A stretch of DNA of 64,000 nucleotides from UBA12087 sp964370815. Its GTDB lineage: Bacteria; Chloroflexota; Anaerolineae; Anaerolineales; Villigracilaceae. The stretch spans positions 186,001-250,000 of the forward strand of contig CAYJKQ010000002.1 in assembly GCA_964370815.1 (NCBI GenBank), written 5' to 3'. The notes under the pieces are model-generated. The model searched no databases. It worked only from the letters and a program-made list of their open reading frames with translations, and was not told the DNA's origin. Shown piece after piece: positions 59,753 through 64,000 of this stretch (its first letter is position 1; each line of letters starts with the position of its first letter). A program made the translations under genes and the position numbers.

Positions 59753-61147
59753 ATGACTGATTTTGAAATCTATCAATCGCCCTTCTCCTGGCGTTATGGT
59801 TCAGAATCCATGCAGCAATTGTGGAGTGAACATAATAAACGCATTACCTGGAGAAGGGTATGGGTGGCTTTAGCTGAAGTCCAGTCTGGTTATGGGTTGG
59901 TCACTGAAAAACAAGTTGCTGATCTAAAAGCTCACATGTTCGATATCGATATACCTCGTGCCTCTGAGATCGAGGTTGAGATAAAGCATGATTTGATGGC
60001 TGAATTAAGAACCTTCGCCGAGCAATGCCCTATTGGAGGTGGCATTCTTCATCTGGGAGCTACCTCTATGGATATTGAGGATAATGCAGACGTATTGCGT
60101 CTGCAGGCAAGCCTGGCATTGATCGAAAAGGAACTCCGCCAATTACTTCTCATCCTTAGTGACCACATCCAAAAATGGGCTGATACACCATTAATTGCAT
60201 TCACTCATCTCCAACCAGCAGAACCTTCCACGCTGGGGTATCGCTTCGCAATGTATGCACAGGATCTTTTGGCAGACTATAAAGCTCTGCAATTTACCCA
60301 GATTGACCTGCGGGGTAAAGGGTTTAAAGGTGCAGTCGGCACGCGTGCCAGCTATGCCGAATTGATTGGGAATGGGCAGTTGGAAAACTTCGAATCCCAA
60401 CTTTCAGAAAAACTTAATTTGAAATTCTTCCCCGTCACATCTCAAATATATCCCCGCCGCCAGGATTATGTCATTGTAAGCCTCCTGGCAGGATTAGGAG
60501 CCAGTCTCTATAAAATGGCTTTCGACTTTCGTTTCTTACAAACCCCGCTGGTTGGCGAATTGGCAGAACCCTTTTCCGATAATCAAGTAGGGTCGTCCGC
60601 AATGCCTTTTAAAAGAAATCCGATTCTCTCCGAAAAGATCAACTCATTGGGTCGATATCTGGCACAAATGCCTCGCCTGGCTTGGGATAACGCTGCACAT
60701 TCCTTGTTGGAACGGACTTTGGACGACTCAGCCAACCGTAGAACCATGCTACCTGAGACTTGTCTTTCTACGGAAGAGATGCTGATTACAGCCCAGACGA
60801 TTCTTGTTAAATTGAACATAAATGAACATGCTATAAAAAGGAATCTCTTTAATTTCGGCCCATTTGCCGGTACCGAGAAGGTATTGATGGCATCCGGAAA
60901 AGCTGGAGCAGACCGTCAGATCATTCACGAAATTCTCCGCAAGCATGCGATGCATGCCTGGCAGGAAGTCCAGGTTGGTAATCCCAATCCATTGCTTGAA
61001 TTACTCTATCAAGATAAAGAGATCAGACGGTATATAAATGAGAATGAGTTACGCGTCATGTTGGATGCAAAGGAACATATCGGAGATTGTCCCTCCCGTG
61101 CGCGTGCCATGGCATTCTCCATATTGGAAACCATTCGCAAGGATTAA
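59753..61147 (+). CDS. purB: Adenylosuccinate lyase
   Basis: 464 residues. Fumarase/aspartase superfamily: HDLMAELRTFAEQCP, LGATSMDIEDNADVL, TPLIAFTHLQPAEPSTLGYR and the signature SSAMPFKRNPILSEKINSL. Two steps of purine synthesis (SAICAR to AICAR, adenylosuccinate to AMP). The length and motif spacing fit PurB better than argininosuccinate lyase. ATG nine bases after the response regulator stop. Confidence 0.93.
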   Translation: MTDFEIYQSPFSWRYGSESMQQLWSEHNKRITWRRVWVALAEVQSGYGLVTEKQVADLKAHMFDIDIPRASEIEVEIKHDLMAELRTFAEQCPIGGGILHLGATSMDIEDNADVLRLQASLALIEKELRQLLLILSDHIQKWADTPLIAFTHLQPAEPSTLGYRFAMYAQDLLADYKALQFTQIDLRGKGFKGAVGTRASYAELIGNGQLENFESQLSEKLNLKFFPVTSQIYPRRQDYVIVSLLAGLGASLYKMAFDFRFLQTPLVGELAEPFSDNQVGSSAMPFKRNPILSEKINSLGRYLAQMPRLAWDNAAHSLLERTLDDSANRRTMLPETCLSTEEMLITAQTILVKLNINEHAIKRNLFNFGPFAGTEKVLMASGKAGADRQIIHEILRKHAMHAWQEVQVGNPNPLLELLYQDKEIRRYINENELRVMLDAKEHIGDCPSRARAMAFSILETIRKD

Positions 61148-61246
61148 TAATTTATAGGATTTACAAAAATCTAGATATTTGGCGTAGAATGAAGTGGGTA
61201 ATGATTACCAACTCTTTCCATTGCAATCGCTCGACTTGAAAAACAA

Positions 61247-62581
61247 TTACAACCTCATATTTCGCAGCATCTCTTCATTGGTAGCAAATTTAAAATCTTC
61301 CACACCACGTGCCTGTTTTTCCGCTTGCTCCGAAGCGTGCAATCGACCAAGATTATCCTTTGTAACTACTTGCTTAAAATTGGTGTGAAGCCAGTTTGTA
61401 AAGTTAGTATACGTTTTTTCCAAATCATTCATAGGGGGTAAAGTCTGCAAATATTGAAGCACAGCCTTGGCAGCATTTTCGCCATCCTTACGTGCCACAC
61501 CCACCAACCCGCTGCTTGCCTGGCGAGCCCAGCCTGCCAGAAAAACTGCTTTTATGGGAGCGTCGGCATCCATATCAAATGCCTCAAACGATATACCATC
61601 AACTGGAAACGATTGATTCGGATTGACAGAGTAGGCATCTCCTTTAATCGGTAAGCTGAAATCTTTATCAACAGTATCTCCTATTGCAAAGATTACCGTA
61701 TTCGCTCCTATTTGCCGAGTTGAGCCTAAACCTCTTGATTTGACATTACCATTCTCTGCTATCAGAGTATTATCCTCCACTATTAAGGCACTTGCCCCAC
61801 GTGTCCAATCCCCCAGAATACTCACAGGAGAAACCAGGAACTCAAAGCGCAATTTTGTTTCTGAAATTGGCTTGAGCGCATTAGGCAACCCATCCAAAAA
61901 AAACCTTCTGGACACATCTATATCCTGCCCAACGGCTTTGAGAATTGGAGCAACCCTCGAAAATTCAGCCTCCAGAGAGACCATGTCAATATTGGCAACT
62001 ACATTTTCCAGTTCCTTTCGAGAGAACTTGACTTCCCCAGGACCACGTCGCATTATGATTGTTATTTCTTCCACTTTTTTCTCGCGGGTCAGAAAATGAG
62101 CAATATCCATCATGACATTTCCTGCGCCTACCAGAATGACTTTAGGGCCAATCAAATTTCGACGCAAGCTATATGGTGGGAGAAGGTTATATTTAAACAC
62201 CAGGTCTTTTGCATGATAAACACCAGGTAAATTCTCCCCGCGAAGCCGTAACCACTTGGTTCCTTGTGCGCCAGTGGCGATCACAATGGATTGAAATCCC
62301 TTCTCAATCAGGTCCGGTAATATTAGTGTTCCCCCGCTGCTCACTTTTACATTGCCAAAATAATCCACTCCCGGGGATGAAAGGATCTGGTTAAACTGTT
62401 TTCGTAAACCTTCTTTCATCTTAATTTTATCCAGGTAGACCCCATATTCTGCCAACCCACCCGGTTTGATATCCCGATTAAACAATGCCACACGTACTCC
62501 ACTGTTATTTAAGTATCGGGCAGCAAATAAACCGGCAGGTCCTGCTCCAATTACTGCGACCATTTTTTTCTGTTCTTCCAT
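61247..62581 (-). CDS. FAD-dependent ferredoxin-NADP reductase-like oxidoreductase
   Basis: 444 residues. N-terminal FAD site VAVIGAGPAGLFAARYL, a GltD-like DKIKMKEGLRKQF stretch, second dinucleotide site VILVGAGNVMMDIAHFL, and a C-terminal part with VFLAGWARQASSGLVGVARKDGENAAK (FAD closing motif). Best match in layout is the adrenodoxin/FprA-type ferredoxin-NADP reductase. Unlike GltD it has no visible N-terminal Fe-S Cys cluster. ATG 62581 has AGGTG upstream; a GTG at 62590 is three codons earlier. Partner ferredoxin unknown. Confidence 0.88.
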   Translation of the reverse strand: MEEQKKMVAVIGAGPAGLFAARYLNNSGVRVALFNRDIKPGGLAEYGVYLDKIKMKEGLRKQFNQILSSPGVDYFGNVKVSSGGTLILPDLIEKGFQSIVIATGAQGTKWLRLRGENLPGVYHAKDLVFKYNLLPPYSLRRNLIGPKVILVGAGNVMMDIAHFLTREKKVEEITIIMRRGPGEVKFSRKELENVVANIDMVSLEAEFSRVAPILKAVGQDIDVSRRFFLDGLPNALKPISETKLRFEFLVSPVSILGDWTRGASALIVEDNTLIAENGNVKSRGLGSTRQIGANTVIFAIGDTVDKDFSLPIKGDAYSVNPNQSFPVDGISFEAFDMDADAPIKAVFLAGWARQASSGLVGVARKDGENAAKAVLQYLQTLPPMNDLEKTYTNFTNWLHTNFKQVVTKDNLGRLHASEQAEKQARGVEDFKFATNEEMLRNMRL

Positions 62582-62874
62582 TAAAATCACCTATTCTGTT
62601 TCTCACGATATTTTTTAATTCAACAGCATGCAATATGTAAGTAGTTCCTTAAAACATATTATAATAGATATATAGAGTATTATTGTCTTATTTATATAAT
62701 ATATTAATTAATCTTTTCCTCTCTGTTATCAAGTTAAAAACTTAACAATCATACGAAATTTCTTCACCATCTATCTCATTATTGGTAGGGAAAATCAATC
62801 AATGAATAGAACTAATAACGTTTAAAACTCTCACTTTATGCTATAGTTAAGGCATCTTACTCAGGAGGTGGATG

Positions 62875-63675
62875 ATGGTTCTATCTGAAAATAATGAGCC
62901 TTTCATGAAAGGTACTCCCTCAGGCGGTACACCCAGTCCAGACAATGAAGAAACACCCGACTCGCCCACATCAGAATCCAATCCGGGTGAACGACTAAGA
63001 TCCATTGAGATGGCAGCAACTGTAAGTGAAAGAAAAAAAATTAACCTTGATTTCCTAAAAAATTTTAAGAAAGTTAAAATAAGTAAAGAAAATTTGTTGC
63101 TTTCCTATCAAAAGATCAGCAGCACGGTATCAATACTGTTCAATATCATCCTGCTTGTGGTTGTCCTCTTACTAAGCAAACAAGTGTATTCGCTTAAAAA
63201 GATGTTTATAAGGGATGTACTGGGCGGTATGTATCTTAACATTGGAGAATTGGATCAAGCCAGTATTTCCACGGAGGTAACGCTAAAGGACGATTTCCTG
63301 CTGGATTTTCCCCTGCAAATAAACCAGGAAACTGAGTTGATTTTGACTGACAACACAATCATCAATGGAGCACGCATCAGTATTTCCACAGGTTCTTTAA
63401 ATATCCTCAGTGCACCTGCCACCATAGTATTGCCAGCCGGCGCCCGCTTGCCCGTCCAAGTGAATATGAGTGTTCCGGTTAATGAATCTGTTCCTGTAAA
63501 CCTGAATGTCCCTGTTAATATTCCTATTGAAGAGACAGGATTACACCAACCCTTAATAAACATGCAAAAAGTGATCCAACCCATCCTTATTCCATTTATG
63601 GACGGACCGTCCACTTGGCAGGATCTACCAGCCTGTAAATTATTTGGGTTTGTTTGTAATTGGTGGTTCAAATAA
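62875..63675 (+). CDS. Membrane-anchored protein of unknown function
   Basis: 266 residues. A Pro/Glu/Ser-rich N-terminus (about 65 residues) precedes one membrane helix (ISSTVSILFNIILLVVVLLLSKQVYSL, about 78-105) and an extracytoplasmic C-terminal part. The latter contains three short VPVN repeats (VPVNESVPVNLNVPVN) and ends FGFVCNWWFK with two cysteines. GGAGGT lies five bases before the ATG at 62875 and only two before an ATG at 62872. It is upstream of an M16 peptidase gene. No family recognised. Confidence 0.65.
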   Translation: MVLSENNEPFMKGTPSGGTPSPDNEETPDSPTSESNPGERLRSIEMAATVSERKKINLDFLKNFKKVKISKENLLLSYQKISSTVSILFNIILLVVVLLLSKQVYSLKKMFIRDVLGGMYLNIGELDQASISTEVTLKDDFLLDFPLQINQETELILTDNTIINGARISISTGSLNILSAPATIVLPAGARLPVQVNMSVPVNESVPVNLNVPVNIPIEETGLHQPLINMQKVIQPILIPFMDGPSTWQDLPACKLFGFVCNWWFK

Positions 63676-63706
63676 CCCCAACCTTGCCATAGCAAATGGA
63701 GGCTAA

Positions 63707-64000
63707 ATGGCAGGTGCCATAATCAAAACCAAATTAAAAAATGGGTTGTCTGTCCTTCTCAAGGAGATACATACAGCTCCACTGATCAGTTCCTGGATCT
63801 GGTATCGGGTGGGTTCCAAGGATGAACCTACCGGGTTGACCGGTATATCCCATTGGGTAGAACACATGCAGTTCAAGGGGACCCCGACCTTTCCATCCGC
63901 CGTCATTGATAAATCTATCTCCCGCGAAGGTGGCATGTGGAATGCATTTACCTACCTGGATTGGACAACTTTCCTGGAAACCATGCCTGCCAGCAAAATT
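63707..64000 (+). CDS. M16 family zinc peptidase, N-terminal part only
   Basis: 98 codons before the window edge. Starts MAGAIIKTKLKNGLSVLLKE and contains HWVEHMQFKGTPTFPS, the inverted zinc motif HxxEH of pitrilysin/M16 peptidases. GGAGG lies four bases upstream of the ATG. The second catalytic Glu and the C-terminal domain are outside the window. It begins 31 bases after the membrane-anchored gene. Confidence 0.9.
   Translation, partial: MAGAIIKTKLKNGLSVLLKEIHTAPLISSWIWYRVGSKDEPTGLTGISHWVEHMQFKGTPTFPSAVIDKSISREGGMWNAFTYLDWTTFLETMPASKI

Noticed and set aside
1..64000. Prophage, insertion sequence, integron or CRISPR array.
   Set aside because: No transposase, integrase, phage structural gene, terminal repeat pair or spaced repeat array was found in either strand.

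Overview
The window looks like a chromosomal segment of a bacterium from the Chloroflexota, most likely class Anaerolineae. This is inferred from gene content, not from a marker tree: many Thr/Pro/Ser-linker lipoproteins with SH3 or LysM domains, several Ser/Thr kinases with a PP2C phosphatase, an FHA protein, SPFH/NfeD proteins, and a Rex repressor. Base composition is moderately AT-rich and even. No insertion sequence, prophage, integrase, CRISPR array or rRNA operon was seen. Two serine tRNAs are present.

Left part (1-10 kb, mostly minus strand): hypF (hydrogenase maturation, cut by the window edge), a gamma-glutamyltransferase, a CNNM/CorC-type membrane protein, selD, an SPFH protein, and wecB-wecC for UDP-ManNAcA. 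The selD gene is itself a selenoprotein gene: its real N-terminus lies beyond an in-frame UGA followed by a SECIS-like hairpin.

10-20 kb (plus, then minus): an NfeD/slipin pair, a GNAT acetyltransferase, RNase D, a beta-CASP RNase-like metallohydrolase, tRNA-Ser(CGA), an SH3 lipoprotein, a GyrA/ParC-type topoisomerase subunit, an HD-domain protein and a SanA-like protein.

20-29 kb (minus): a phosphonate-type ABC transporter (phnD-phnC-phnE) whose permease is about twice the normal size, then an Asp23-FakA-DegV-LipM cluster for fatty-acid phosphorylation and lipoylation.

29-38 kb (mostly plus): rpmB, a Ser/Thr kinase, a lipid kinase, DUF971, and a run of secreted or lipid-anchored SH3/LysM proteins, ending with rex.

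38-49 kb: a minus-strand operon with an M42 peptidase, atpA-atpG-atpD-atpC (F1 part only, no Fo or delta genes) and an MreB-like protein with altered ATPase residues. It is followed by a D-Ala-D-Ala ligase-like gene, tRNA-Ser(GGA), a GNAT protein, a coiled-coil protein, coaD and recG.

53-60 kb (plus): the most distinctive region. A Ser/Thr kinase with an eight-repeat PQQ-like propeller, a PP2C phosphatase, a J-domain/vWA fusion and a zinc-ribbon/FHA protein form a tight operon. A small unknown protein and two orphan response regulators follow. This resembles the kinase-phosphatase-vWA composition of TerY-P-type triads but adds a J domain and an FHA reader. The window closes with purB, a ferredoxin-NADP reductase-like flavoprotein, a membrane-anchored protein of unknown role and the start of an M16 peptidase.

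Recurring regulatory theme: at several genes a TATAAT-like -10 box lies only 6-8 bases before the ATG, which predicts leaderless mRNAs.
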